A stretch of 64,000 bases of DNA. Origin: Hyphomicrobiales bacterium. Lineage in GTDB: Bacteria; Pseudomonadota; Alphaproteobacteria; Rhizobiales; Devosiaceae. The notes beneath the pieces are model-generated. The model did no database searches. It saw only the letters and a list, made by a program, of their open reading frames with translations, and had not been told where the DNA came from. This document shows positions 37,719-46,152 of the stretch, in pieces. Where the stretch lies: assembly GCA_026981645.1 (NCBI GenBank), contig JALSII010000001.1, positions 47,584 to 111,583 on the forward strand, read 5' to 3'. The translations under genes and the position numbers were made by a program. The stretch's first letter is position 1. Each line of letters begins with the position of its first letter.

Positions 37719-38972
37719 CTAGTTATAATAGTTGTCAAGAATAGCCTGTTCTTTTTCGGCAGCTTCGCCAAGGGCCTCTTCTGCCGTTGCACCTTCAAGA
37801 AGAATGCGCTGCAATGCATCCATGAGCACCTGGCGCTGCCCGCTTTCATTGGCAAATATGGTGGTGCGGGCATAACCAAGACCTGCAACAAAGGGACCAA
37901 ATACAGGGTCCATCTTGTTTTCTTCGGTTAATGCGGCGGTTGGTTTGGCGGGAAGTTCGCCAACGGTTTCAAGCCAGATCTGCATGGCTTCATCCGAGGT
38001 CAGATATTGCATGAACTTTAGGGCGGCTTCGAGCTTTTCGCCCTCTGCCTTTGTGGTTACTGCGTTCACCCAATAGGACGAATAGTTGGACTTCAGACCA
38101 TCGGGACCGGCGGGCAGTTCAGCCACACCCCATTCAAGACCACGGGTCTTGTCAAGCGCGCCTATTCTGAAGGAACCGTCAATATGCATGCCGGCGCGAC
38201 CGGCCTTGAACGCTGCCTGGGGTTCATCCATGAAGCCGGACTGAGTGACGCCATGCTTGGTTTCAAGGTCAGCATACCATTGCAGTGCAGCGATACCGGC
38301 AGCGTTATTATAGGTAACGGTCCGGTAGTCCTCAGTGTAGGGGCTACCGCCGAACTGGCGCACTAGTACTTCGCGCCACCAATGGTGATCCTGTGCATTC
38401 ATGCCGGTGGTAATGCCAACCTGGGTGATGTTCCCTGAGCCATCACTTTTGGTAAGGGCCGCCGCAGTTGCAACCAGCTCATCAAGAGTTTTGGGCGGCG
38501 CTTCAATGCCGGCTTCCTCGAACAGGCGCTTGTTGTAGAACAAAGCCAGGGCCCGTACTGCGGTGGGCAAAGCCATATAGGCACCATCGCGCTTCATGGC
38601 CTGAACCATGGGAAAAAATTCTTCCTCGATCTGATCGGGGGGGAACATGTCGGTGGGCAGCGGGCGGATAAGTTCTGCGTCCACATAGTCATTGAGCCAG
38701 CCGTAAAACAGTTGGACAACGTCTGGGCCCTGTCCTGCCGGAATGGAGGCGGCAACCTTTGTGCGATAGTCCGCGTAAGGAAATGATGTCTGAATGACGG
38801 TAATGCCGGGGTTTGCCGCTTCAAAATTCTCGATAAGCTTATCAATGGCATTGATGCGAGCTTCAAAAAAATATTGCCAGTACTCGATTTCCACTTCCTG
38901 GGCTGCGGCTGAACTCAGGGCGAGAACCGCCCCGGCGGCCAACCCAAGAATGCCTTTTTTTATGCTTCTCAT
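37719..38972 (-). CDS. carbohydrate ABC transporter solute-binding protein
   Basis: The 417-residue periplasmic protein has a signal peptide (about 1-24, ending SSAAA) and begins the mature part with VEIEYWQYFFEARINAIDKL. It then follows the type I (MalE-like) pattern FEAANPGITV, GPDVVQLFYG and LALFYNKRLFEEAGIE. It captures the substrate for the CUT1 importer downstream. Ligand identity cannot be read from sequence. It is the first gene of the operon; the 168-bp gap to the divergent ROK gene holds the shared regulatory region. Confidence 0.93.
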   Translation of the reverse strand: MRSIKKGILGLAAGAVLALSSAAAQEVEIEYWQYFFEARINAIDKLIENFEAANPGITVIQTSFPYADYRTKVAASIPAGQGPDVVQLFYGWLNDYVDAELIRPLPTDMFPPDQIEEEFFPMVQAMKRDGAYMALPTAVRALALFYNKRLFEEAGIEAPPKTLDELVATAAALTKSDGSGNITQVGITTGMNAQDHHWWREVLVRQFGGSPYTEDYRTVTYNNAAGIAALQWYADLETKHGVTQSGFMDEPQAAFKAGRAGMHIDGSFRIGALDKTRGLEWGVAELPAGPDGLKSNYSSYWVNAVTTKAEGEKLEAALKFMQYLTSDEAMQIWLETVGELPAKPTAALTEENKMDPVFGPFVAGLGYARTTIFANESGQRQVLMDALQRILLEGATAEEALGEAAEKEQAILDNYYN

Positions 38973-39140
38973 GTTTGCTTCCTCCTGTCGGGCACCTTTT
39001 TGTGTGTGCTAAAGGTCCACTTTTTCAATATGTTACGGCAGGTGATGTTACTCTGCATTCGCTGATATTTTTCACCGATAGGGAAGTGTTGACCAAAGCG
39101 AAAAACAAATCAATACTTAATTCAAGTAACTTGAGTAAAA
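38973..39140. promoter_or_regulatory. divergent promoter/operator between SBP and ROK genes
   Basis: TTGACC (39089-39094), a 17-bp spacer and AATACT (39112-39117) form a candidate promoter toward the ROK gene. Overlapping its -10 and start region are interlocked dyads: TACTT-N5-AAGTA (39114-39128) and TCAAG-TAA-CTTGA (39122-39134). ROK repressors bind AT-rich dyads, so this is the best operator candidate and would give autoregulation. It may also control the divergent ABC operon. Confidence 0.5.
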
Positions 39141-40355
39141 ATGATGACTGAAACCGCCATGGGTAAACGCCAAACAAGCATCATCGGGGGCAATGCAGGT
39201 CGGAACCGCAGCCACAATCGAAGGGTGGTGCTTGATTTTGTGCGCGCCAATGAACCGGCGGGCCGGGCGGAAATTGCGCGCAGTTGTGGCCTGAGCGTGC
39301 AGGCGGTCTCCAATATTATCGAGTCTCTTGAGCGCGAAGGGCTGCTGTTGGCCGCCGGGCATCGTGTGGGCGCAAGGGGAAAACCGGCGCTGCAGTACCG
39401 TTTTGACCCGGACGGAGCGTTTTCCGTGGGGGTTGAGTTGCGGCCCGATATTGCAATCTGCGCCTTGATAAACCTCTCCGGTGAAATGATTTTTTCAGAA
39501 CAGACAGATTTGGCTGATGCATCGCTTTCCTGTGCCATTGAGGCGGTGGACAAAGTGGTCAATCGCGCGATTAGGGCCAGCGGGCGGGCGCAGAAGAACT
39601 GGCTGGGTACGGGCATCGTGATGCCCGGTCCCTTTGGCATGTCCGAGCTGAGTTTTGCGGGGGGGACTGCGCTTCCGGGCTGGGAGCATGTAAACATAAG
39701 ACGTGCGTTTTCCGAAGCACTCGGTTGTGAGGTGATCGTGGAAAACGATGCCACGGCCGCAGCAATATCGGAACGGGTGTCCGGTGTCGCCAGAGGTCTG
39801 GACAGTTTTTGTTTTATCTATTTCGGTACCGGGCTCGGGCTGGGCGTGATTTCGGGGGGGCATGTCCAGGGCGGGGTGATGGGAAATGCCGGAGAAATCG
39901 GACATATCATCACCGCCTCGGAAGGACTGCCCTGTGCGTGCGGAAACCACGGATGCCTTGAAATGTACGCCTCGCGCACATCAGCGCTGCATTTCCTTGA
40001 AAAGAATGGTGTTGAGGTGGGGAGCGGCGATGATCTCAGCCAGCTGCTGGCACAGAATTCCGAGGCACTTCTGAACTGGCTCGACAGCGCGGCGGAGCAC
40101 TTGTCTCGTGCTATCGGCATGGTGGAAAACCTGTTTGATCCTGAAGCGGTAATTCTTGGGGGGGCGATGCCCGATACCATCATTGAGGCGCTTATTGCGC
40201 GGCTGAACCTTCCCCGGGGGTCGGTTGCCAACAGAAAAGACAGGGCCATCGACCGGGTGCTGCAGGGATCCTCGGGCCGATTTACCGCCGCCATGGGCGG
40301 GGCGGCCATGATTGTTCACCAGACCATCACCCCCTCCATTACCGTGTTCAACTAG
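39141..40355 (+). CDS. ROK-family transcriptional regulator
   Basis: The 404-residue protein has an N-terminal winged helix (about 25-72, RAEIARSCGLSVQAVSNIIE) and a ROK domain with the zinc motif GH...CACGNHGCLE (Cys at 265, 267, 272). The ATP-binding D-x-G-x-T of sugar kinases is missing at the start of the ROK domain (GVELRPDI instead), so it is a NagC/XylR-type repressor rather than a kinase. The inducer is probably a sugar or sugar derivative. It is divergent from the ABC operon and starts 13 bp upstream of the PIG-L gene's ATG, so it very likely controls both. Confidence 0.92.
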   Translation: MMTETAMGKRQTSIIGGNAGRNRSHNRRVVLDFVRANEPAGRAEIARSCGLSVQAVSNIIESLEREGLLLAAGHRVGARGKPALQYRFDPDGAFSVGVELRPDIAICALINLSGEMIFSEQTDLADASLSCAIEAVDKVVNRAIRASGRAQKNWLGTGIVMPGPFGMSELSFAGGTALPGWEHVNIRRAFSEALGCEVIVENDATAAAISERVSGVARGLDSFCFIYFGTGLGLGVISGGHVQGGVMGNAGEIGHIITASEGLPCACGNHGCLEMYASRTSALHFLEKNGVEVGSGDDLSQLLAQNSEALLNWLDSAAEHLSRAIGMVENLFDPEAVILGGAMPDTIIEALIARLNLPRGSVANRKDRAIDRVLQGSSGRFTAAMGGAAMIVHQTITPSITVFN

Positions 40356-40367
40356 GCAGGTTTTTTG

Positions 40368-42758
40368 ATGCGTATCACTGACATTGATCGACTGGACCGG
40401 CAAAGAAGGCACTCCCGCATCGTCAGCCTGTGGCTGGCGTTGCAGCCTTTACGCTCCTGCATTTCGTTCATGAACAGCGGCGCGCATCCGGATGATGAAA
40501 CCAGTGCGATGCTGGCGGCGCTGGCCTTGCGTGACGGAGTTAAGCTCTCCCATGCCTGTTCAACGCGGGGTGAGGGCGGCCAGAATGCGCTGGGACTGGA
40601 AACGGGCAAGGACCTGGGGGTAGTGCGCACCCGTGAAATGGAACGGGCAGCTGAAGTCCTCAATATGAGCCAGTACTGGCTTTCACAAAATCCAGGGGAC
40701 AGTATTTTTGATTTTGGTTTCTCTAAAAGCGGTGAGGAAACGCTTGAATACTGGGGTGAGGAGCGGGTCCTGAAGCGGTTCGTGCAAATTCTGCGCCGGG
40801 AGCGTCCCGATATTGTGTGCCCGACATTTCTGGACGTGCCGGGCCAGCACGGGCATCATCGGGCCATGACCCGGAGTGCATTCAGGGCGGTAGAACTGGC
40901 TACCGACCCTACGGCTTTTCCTGAACTGGAACTGGAGATCTGGCAGGTCAAAAAAATCTACCTTCCGGCCTGGTCGGGGGCGGGGGATGCCTATGATGAT
41001 GATATACCACCGCCACCTGAAACCACGCGGGTGGATGCCAGCGGCGGTGATGAGGTGCTGGGGGCTGACTATGCTCAAATTGGGCAGTGGTCGCGGGCCT
41101 TTCACCGTACACAAGGCATGGGAATGTGGGTGAGGCGGGGCCAAAAAAGCATTTGGCCGCTTAATCTGGCCTGGTCAGTAGCCGGAAAACCGGAGCCGGA
41201 GCCGGATATATTTGAGGGCCTGCCAAAAACCCTTGCTGAACTGGGGGAGTTTGCCGGGGCGCCACAAGTTTGCAAACCGCTTGAAAGAGCGCAGGTTGAA
41301 CTGGACGCGGTGATCAGTGCCTTTCCTGATGATGAAAAAATCCGCCAGCATGGAGCGACAGCGCTTGGTTTTGTCCGGCAGGCACTTGAAATCTGCCCGG
41401 ATGCTGCAAAAAGCGAAGTCTTGCATCGACTTCAGGCAAAAGAACGCCAGATAGTCAGGGTTCTGGCGCTTGCGAACCGGATTGACTGCCGTATTGCTGT
41501 TGCTGAACCGGAACTGCGTCCCGGAGAAAAAACCGTGCTGACGCTAAATCTGTTTGCGCCGGATCTGGATATCAGGGTTGAAACCATCGCTCCCTCGGGC
41601 TGGAAAATCGGAAACTGGCAGGATGGGACGTGCGAAATCAGCGTGAGGGAAGGTATAGCGCCCGGCAATGCCTATCCTGACACATGGTTTCCCGATCGGA
41701 CCAATGGGGAAGTTTTTGTGCGTCTGAGTTGGCAGGAACAAGGCAAAGCAGTTTCCCTTGATATTGATGTGGAGGAACGGATTTTTGTGCTGCCTTCACA
41801 TTCCACTATGCTTGAGCCTGTTGCGACCCTGCTCAATCTTGGGGCACCCGTGCCGGTCGAGATGGCGATTTCAAACCAGATCCCGCAAAAGGCAAAGCCT
41901 GAATTCACCGCGCCCGCTGGCTGGAGTGTTAGCCGTTCAGCCGACAAATTCACGCTGTCCCCGGCGGCGGACCTGCAGGGCGGCCTTTATGAGTTTGGCC
42001 TGCACCTGGATGGCCAGCCCGCCCAAAGCATATCGCGCATGGGCTACAAGCATACCGGCCCGCTGGTGCGAATTGAGCCATGCGTTGCGCGCGTCCGGGT
42101 ACTTGATGTCAAACTGCCGCAAGCAAAAATTGCCTATATCGGGGGGGGCAGCGACCGCAGTGATTATTGGCTGAAGGCGCTGGGAATGGATATTACCAGC
42201 CTTGAGGACGATGCGCTGGAAAAAACGGACTTTTCCGAGTTTGACAGTGTTCTGGTGGGAGTATTTGCCTTTCGCACACGCGCGGCCCTGAGCCGGCGAT
42301 TGAGTGTTTTGCATGACTGGGTGCGAAACGGGGGCAATCTGGTGACGCTTTATCATCGGCCCTGGGATAATTGGGATCCTATGCGCACCCCCCCGGCCCC
42401 CATTGAAATCGGAACGCCTTCCCTGCGCTGGCGAGTAACAGACGAAAAGGCAAAAGTCACCCATCTGGTTCCCGGACATGAATTGCTCACAACGCCAAAC
42501 AGGATTGGCGAGAAGGACTGGGAGGGGTGGCATAAAGAGCGCGGGCTTTATTTCGCCTCTAGCTGGGATGACGCCTATACGCCACTGCTCAGCATGGCCG
42601 ATAAGCAGGAGACCCCATTAAAGGGTGCGATGTTGAGTGCAAAAATCGGTGCCGGGCGTCACACCCACACCAGCCTGATCCTGCATCATCAGATGGAAAA
42701 ACTTGTGCCCGGTGCTTTTTCCATCATGGCCAACCTGCTGGCGTCCGCCAAGGCTTGA
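40368..42758 (+). CDS. large PIG-L (LmbE) family deacetylase
   Basis: The 796-residue protein opens with a PIG-L zinc hydrolase domain. SGAHPDDE (about 37-44) supplies two metal ligands and the catalytic Asp, and QHGHH near 160 the further histidine. PIG-L enzymes remove N-acetyl groups from GlcNAc-type substrates. Beyond about residue 300 come a helical linker, a beta-rich region of about 250 residues, and a C-terminal alpha/beta domain (KIAYIGGGSDRSDYWLKALG, LHDWVRNGGNLVTLYH) resembling class I glutamine amidotransferase-like folds. There is no signal peptide, so it acts in the cytosol on imported material. The start is the ATG at 40368 behind CAGG. Confidence 0.85.
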   Translation: MRITDIDRLDRQRRHSRIVSLWLALQPLRSCISFMNSGAHPDDETSAMLAALALRDGVKLSHACSTRGEGGQNALGLETGKDLGVVRTREMERAAEVLNMSQYWLSQNPGDSIFDFGFSKSGEETLEYWGEERVLKRFVQILRRERPDIVCPTFLDVPGQHGHHRAMTRSAFRAVELATDPTAFPELELEIWQVKKIYLPAWSGAGDAYDDDIPPPPETTRVDASGGDEVLGADYAQIGQWSRAFHRTQGMGMWVRRGQKSIWPLNLAWSVAGKPEPEPDIFEGLPKTLAELGEFAGAPQVCKPLERAQVELDAVISAFPDDEKIRQHGATALGFVRQALEICPDAAKSEVLHRLQAKERQIVRVLALANRIDCRIAVAEPELRPGEKTVLTLNLFAPDLDIRVETIAPSGWKIGNWQDGTCEISVREGIAPGNAYPDTWFPDRTNGEVFVRLSWQEQGKAVSLDIDVEERIFVLPSHSTMLEPVATLLNLGAPVPVEMAISNQIPQKAKPEFTAPAGWSVSRSADKFTLSPAADLQGGLYEFGLHLDGQPAQSISRMGYKHTGPLVRIEPCVARVRVLDVKLPQAKIAYIGGGSDRSDYWLKALGMDITSLEDDALEKTDFSEFDSVLVGVFAFRTRAALSRRLSVLHDWVRNGGNLVTLYHRPWDNWDPMRTPPAPIEIGTPSLRWRVTDEKAKVTHLVPGHELLTTPNRIGEKDWEGWHKERGLYFASSWDDAYTPLLSMADKQETPLKGAMLSAKIGAGRHTHTSLILHHQMEKLVPGAFSIMANLLASAKA

Positions 42759-42828
42759 CCGCCTCTGTGCCATAAGCAAACCTGCCAAATGTGGGGTGGA
42801 ACTACCCCGGCACGCGGGGGGAGGAAAT

Positions 42829-44562
42829 TTGGCCAGCGGTTCCGCACTTGTGCGGCGGTATAGGAGGAGGTTACTCGTTGTTATCGGGCTTGTCGCTCTG
42901 ATGAGCGCCGTTGGCGTGGGTTTTGGCATGCAAATCGCGGGAGCGGCTGCCAAGCGTTCCCTGCAACAATCAGCGCAAGAAGTGCTTCTTGTGCAGGAGC
43001 AGGTGCTAAACGGGCTGATGGAAAAATTCCGACTACTGCCAAATCTGGTGAGGCGAAACGCCAAGATTCTTGGTGTTTTTGTTGACCCGAGCGAAAAAAA
43101 CATCGCGGCCGCTCAACTGGCCATTCGCCATGATTCGGCTATGACGGGCGCTTTGGACATTGTGCTGCTTGATCTGGATGGTTCGCTTCTGGTCAGTGGA
43201 ACGGGAGTGGTAACGGATTCTTTTGAACCAACTTCGCGATTGCTGGGGGCAGTCAGGCAGGGGCGCCTTGGTCGCAAGGCAATTCAAATCCCGCCGGACG
43301 AGCGGGCCTATGCTTTTGCCAGCGGACTGCGTGATGAGGGGGGTAATCTTGTCGGTGTCATCGCGGTGCTGGTTGATCTGGCAAATCTGGAGCAAATCTG
43401 GTCGCTTTCGACGTTGCCGGTGCTGGTGGCCGATCGCGATGGAACTGTTCTTGCCTCCAACCGGGCGGAATGGCGCATGATGCCGCTCAATGAAATAAGG
43501 TCGCAAGAGCGGGGGGTGATCGAATATGTGCTTGATGGCCAATTTCAACCCTTTGTAGAGATGAGCCGGGCTGTGCCAGTGCTTGAATGGGAGCTGTATG
43601 TTCTTGCCGATGCGGCGCCGATTGTCCGCGCCCGTATTGCTGCGGCGGCAAGCGCTGTTATGGCGGGTCTGGCGTTGGCCATATTCCTTGCCTACATGAT
43701 GCGGCGGCGTCTGGAACTGGTGCAAAAGAACCGCAGTGACAAGGCCAATTCATTGCGCCTTGAGAGGATAGTCAGGGATCGGACAAGAGCGCTGACATTG
43801 ACTAATCAAGCGCTTGCAGAAGAAGTTGAGCACCACAAAAAAACCGGGATCAGCCTGCGCAAGACCCAGGATGAACTGATCCAGACCGGAAAACTCGCGG
43901 CGCTGGGGCAGATGTCGACGTCCCTGTCGCACGAATTCAACCAGCCGTTGGCTGCGACAAAATCCTATGCGGATAATGCGCTGATTCTTCTGGAACGTAA
44001 TCGACAGGCGGAGGCAGAGGAAAATATCCGTCTTATCTCAAAAATGGCGGATCGCATGGCTGTCATTTCCCGGCACCTGCGTAATTTTGGACGCAAGCCC
44101 AGGACCCGGCTTTCCTCAATCCTGGTTGAGGCTGTAATCAATGATGCAATTGAGGTGCTTTCGGTGCGGCTGCGCGAGCAGGGCGTCGATGTTATTATTA
44201 AGCATGAAACTCCTGAAGTGCTGGCTATCGCGGGCCATGTGCGGCTTCAGCAGGTGGTGGTCAATCTTATAAGCAATGCGCTGGACGCCACCAAATCCGA
44301 CTCAGCAGAACCCGTTCAGGTTTTAACTGGCAGCATGGACAAAAAAGTGCTCATTCGCGTTCGCGATTTTGGGCCGGGCATCGCCCCGGAACATCTGGCC
44401 CATATATTTGATCCGTTTTTCACCACAAAGGAGCCGGGACGGGGGCTGGGGCTTGGCCTGTCGATCTCTTATAACATCGTGAAAGATTTTGGTGGTCGCC
44501 TGACTGGAGAAAACCACCCCGAAGGCGGAGCTCTGTTCACGATTGAATTGGAGCGAGCCTGA
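42829..44562 (+). CDS. dctB: C4-dicarboxylate sensor histidine kinase DctB-like
   Basis: The protein has two membrane helices (about 15-34 and 271-291) around a periplasmic double-PDC sensor domain. A coiled-coil and an HK domain follow, with H-box SLSHEFNQPLAATKSYADNA (His about 368), N-box NLISNALDAT, G1 RDFGPGIAP and G2 GRGLGLGLSIS. This is the DctB layout, which senses extracellular C4-dicarboxylates. The longest frame starts at 42703 inside the PIG-L gene, but that part lacks homology. The TTG at 42829 sits 4 bases after GGAGG and gives 577 residues; a GTG at 42796 is an alternative. dctD follows. Confidence 0.88.
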   Translation: MASGSALVRRYRRRLLVVIGLVALMSAVGVGFGMQIAGAAAKRSLQQSAQEVLLVQEQVLNGLMEKFRLLPNLVRRNAKILGVFVDPSEKNIAAAQLAIRHDSAMTGALDIVLLDLDGSLLVSGTGVVTDSFEPTSRLLGAVRQGRLGRKAIQIPPDERAYAFASGLRDEGGNLVGVIAVLVDLANLEQIWSLSTLPVLVADRDGTVLASNRAEWRMMPLNEIRSQERGVIEYVLDGQFQPFVEMSRAVPVLEWELYVLADAAPIVRARIAAAASAVMAGLALAIFLAYMMRRRLELVQKNRSDKANSLRLERIVRDRTRALTLTNQALAEEVEHHKKTGISLRKTQDELIQTGKLAALGQMSTSLSHEFNQPLAATKSYADNALILLERNRQAEAEENIRLISKMADRMAVISRHLRNFGRKPRTRLSSILVEAVINDAIEVLSVRLREQGVDVIIKHETPEVLAIAGHVRLQQVVVNLISNALDATKSDSAEPVQVLTGSMDKKVLIRVRDFGPGIAPEHLAHIFDPFFTTKEPGRGLGLGLSISYNIVKDFGGRLTGENHPEGGALFTIELERA

Positions 44563-44586
44563 ACAAAAAAGAATTGCAGGGGTTAA

Positions 44587-45966
44587 ATGAGCAAGACAAT
44601 TGATGTGCTTTTTGTTGATGATGAGGAGCATTTGCGCCGGGCCATGCAGCAAACGCTGGAATTGGCCGGTTACAAGGTGGAAACGGCCTCCAGCGTCAAT
44701 GAGGCGATGGCGCTGGTTTCGCAGGACTTTGCCGGCATCATTGTCACCGATATCCGCATGCCGGGGCAGTCGGGCATGGACTTGCTGCAGCTTTGTCTTG
44801 AAATTGATGCGGACCTGCCGGTGATATTCGTCACCGGCCACGGGGATATCACGCTTGCGGTGGAGGCTATGCGGGCCGGGGCCTATGATTTTATCGAAAA
44901 ACCGTTTTCCAGCGAGCAGCTGCTTGACCCGGTAGCGCGGGCGCTTGAAAAACGCCGCCTGACGCTGGAGGTGCGTCATTTGCGCGATGCGGTGACCAGT
45001 CGCCGTGACAATCTTGAATTGCGTCTTGCCGGGCGCTCTGCGGCCATGGTTCATGTGCGCGAACAGATACGGGCCATTGCACCTTCAAGCGCCAATCTGC
45101 TGATTCTCGGGGACACGGGCACCGGGAAAGAAGTGGTGGCGCGGGCTGTCCATGATTTCGGCTACGGGCTTGGGGGCAGAGACAGCGGGGACAGGCAAAG
45201 CGCCGGTGGGGAGATTAACCGCCCCTTTGTGGCCATCAGCTGTTCAGCCCTGCCCACCGAGATGATTGAGGCTGAATTGTTTGGCTACGAGGCGGGAGCG
45301 TTTCCGGGCGCTGTTCGAGCACGCTTTGGCAAGTTTGAGCATGCACGCAACGGCACCATTTTTTTTGATGGTATCGAAACCCTGCCTCTGGATGTGCAGG
45401 CCAAGCTGGTGCCGGTGCTTGAAAACCAGAGCATCACCCGCCTTGGCTCCAATGAGGCGGTAGATCTGAATGTTCGTTTTATCGCATCTTCAAAACGGGC
45501 GTTGGAGGAGGGGGTGAGCGAGGGCTGGTTTCGTGCAGACCTGCTCTATCAGATAAGCGTTGCAACGATCAACCTGCCGGACCTGGCCCAGAGGCGTGAG
45601 GATATCGGGCGTCTCTTTGTGGAGCTGGTGCGTGATGCGGCGGCGCGTAACAAGCTTGCCCAGCCTGAAATTTCAGATGACTATCTGGCTTTGCTGGCGG
45701 CCAGAAACTGGCCGGGAAATATAAGGGAGCTGCGCAATGTGGCCGAGCGGCACGTTCTGGGTCTTCAAACAGGTGAGCAGAGCGGTGCTGTGGAGGGAAG
45801 CCGTTTGTCTGATCGGGTCGCCAGTTTTGAGCGCCAGGCGATTTGCTCAGAACTCAAGGCCAAGAAAGGCAGACTGAAGGATGTTTATCTAAGTCTTGGG
45901 CTTTCGCGTAAATCTCTATACGAAAAAATGCAGAAACATGGCATTGATCGCAGGGATTTCCTCTAG
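44587..45966 (+). CDS. dctD: DctD-like response regulator with degenerate sigma54 AAA+ domain
   Basis: The 459-residue protein has a receiver domain (D55 in VTDIRMPG), an AAA+ domain with intact Walker A GDTGTGKE (175-182), and a Fis-type HTH (LKDVYLSLGLSRKSLYEKM). The activator motifs are altered. The sigma54-contacting loop reads GAFPGA (237-242) instead of GAFTGA, Walker B reads FFDG (259-262) where the family has DE, and the arginine-finger segment reads FRADLLYQI instead of FREDLYYRL. An insertion of about 15 residues (196-211) follows Walker A. The protein probably binds DNA under DctB control but may not activate sigma54 promoters. Confidence 0.88.
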   Translation: MSKTIDVLFVDDEEHLRRAMQQTLELAGYKVETASSVNEAMALVSQDFAGIIVTDIRMPGQSGMDLLQLCLEIDADLPVIFVTGHGDITLAVEAMRAGAYDFIEKPFSSEQLLDPVARALEKRRLTLEVRHLRDAVTSRRDNLELRLAGRSAAMVHVREQIRAIAPSSANLLILGDTGTGKEVVARAVHDFGYGLGGRDSGDRQSAGGEINRPFVAISCSALPTEMIEAELFGYEAGAFPGAVRARFGKFEHARNGTIFFDGIETLPLDVQAKLVPVLENQSITRLGSNEAVDLNVRFIASSKRALEEGVSEGWFRADLLYQISVATINLPDLAQRREDIGRLFVELVRDAAARNKLAQPEISDDYLALLAARNWPGNIRELRNVAERHVLGLQTGEQSGAVEGSRLSDRVASFERQAICSELKAKKGRLKDVYLSLGLSRKSLYEKMQKHGIDRRDFL

Positions 45967-46152
45967 GACATAAAATGTTCCCCTTTCCACCCATGCCTGT
46001 ACCGGGAATTGTTTCGATTCGTGCCCATGGGGGTCCCTTTTTTGCTTCATCAACATGTTTGCGTGATCCGGGGTCTTGTGCATGTTTGACTTAAGCTGTT
46101 CCCCCTTTTTGTCATGCACCGCGAGGATGCGTACAACAAGGAGGAAAGTTTT
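45967..46152 (+). promoter_or_regulatory. dctD-dctP gap (promoter region)
   Basis: This 186-bp gap must carry the promoter of the dctPQM transport genes. I see no sigma54 -24/-12 element with GG-N10-GC spacing. A near-repeat TGTTCCCCTTTC / TGTTCCCCCTTT occurs at about 45976 and 46097 and could be regulator sites. The dctP ribosome-binding site is a strong AAGGAGG. Confidence 0.3.
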
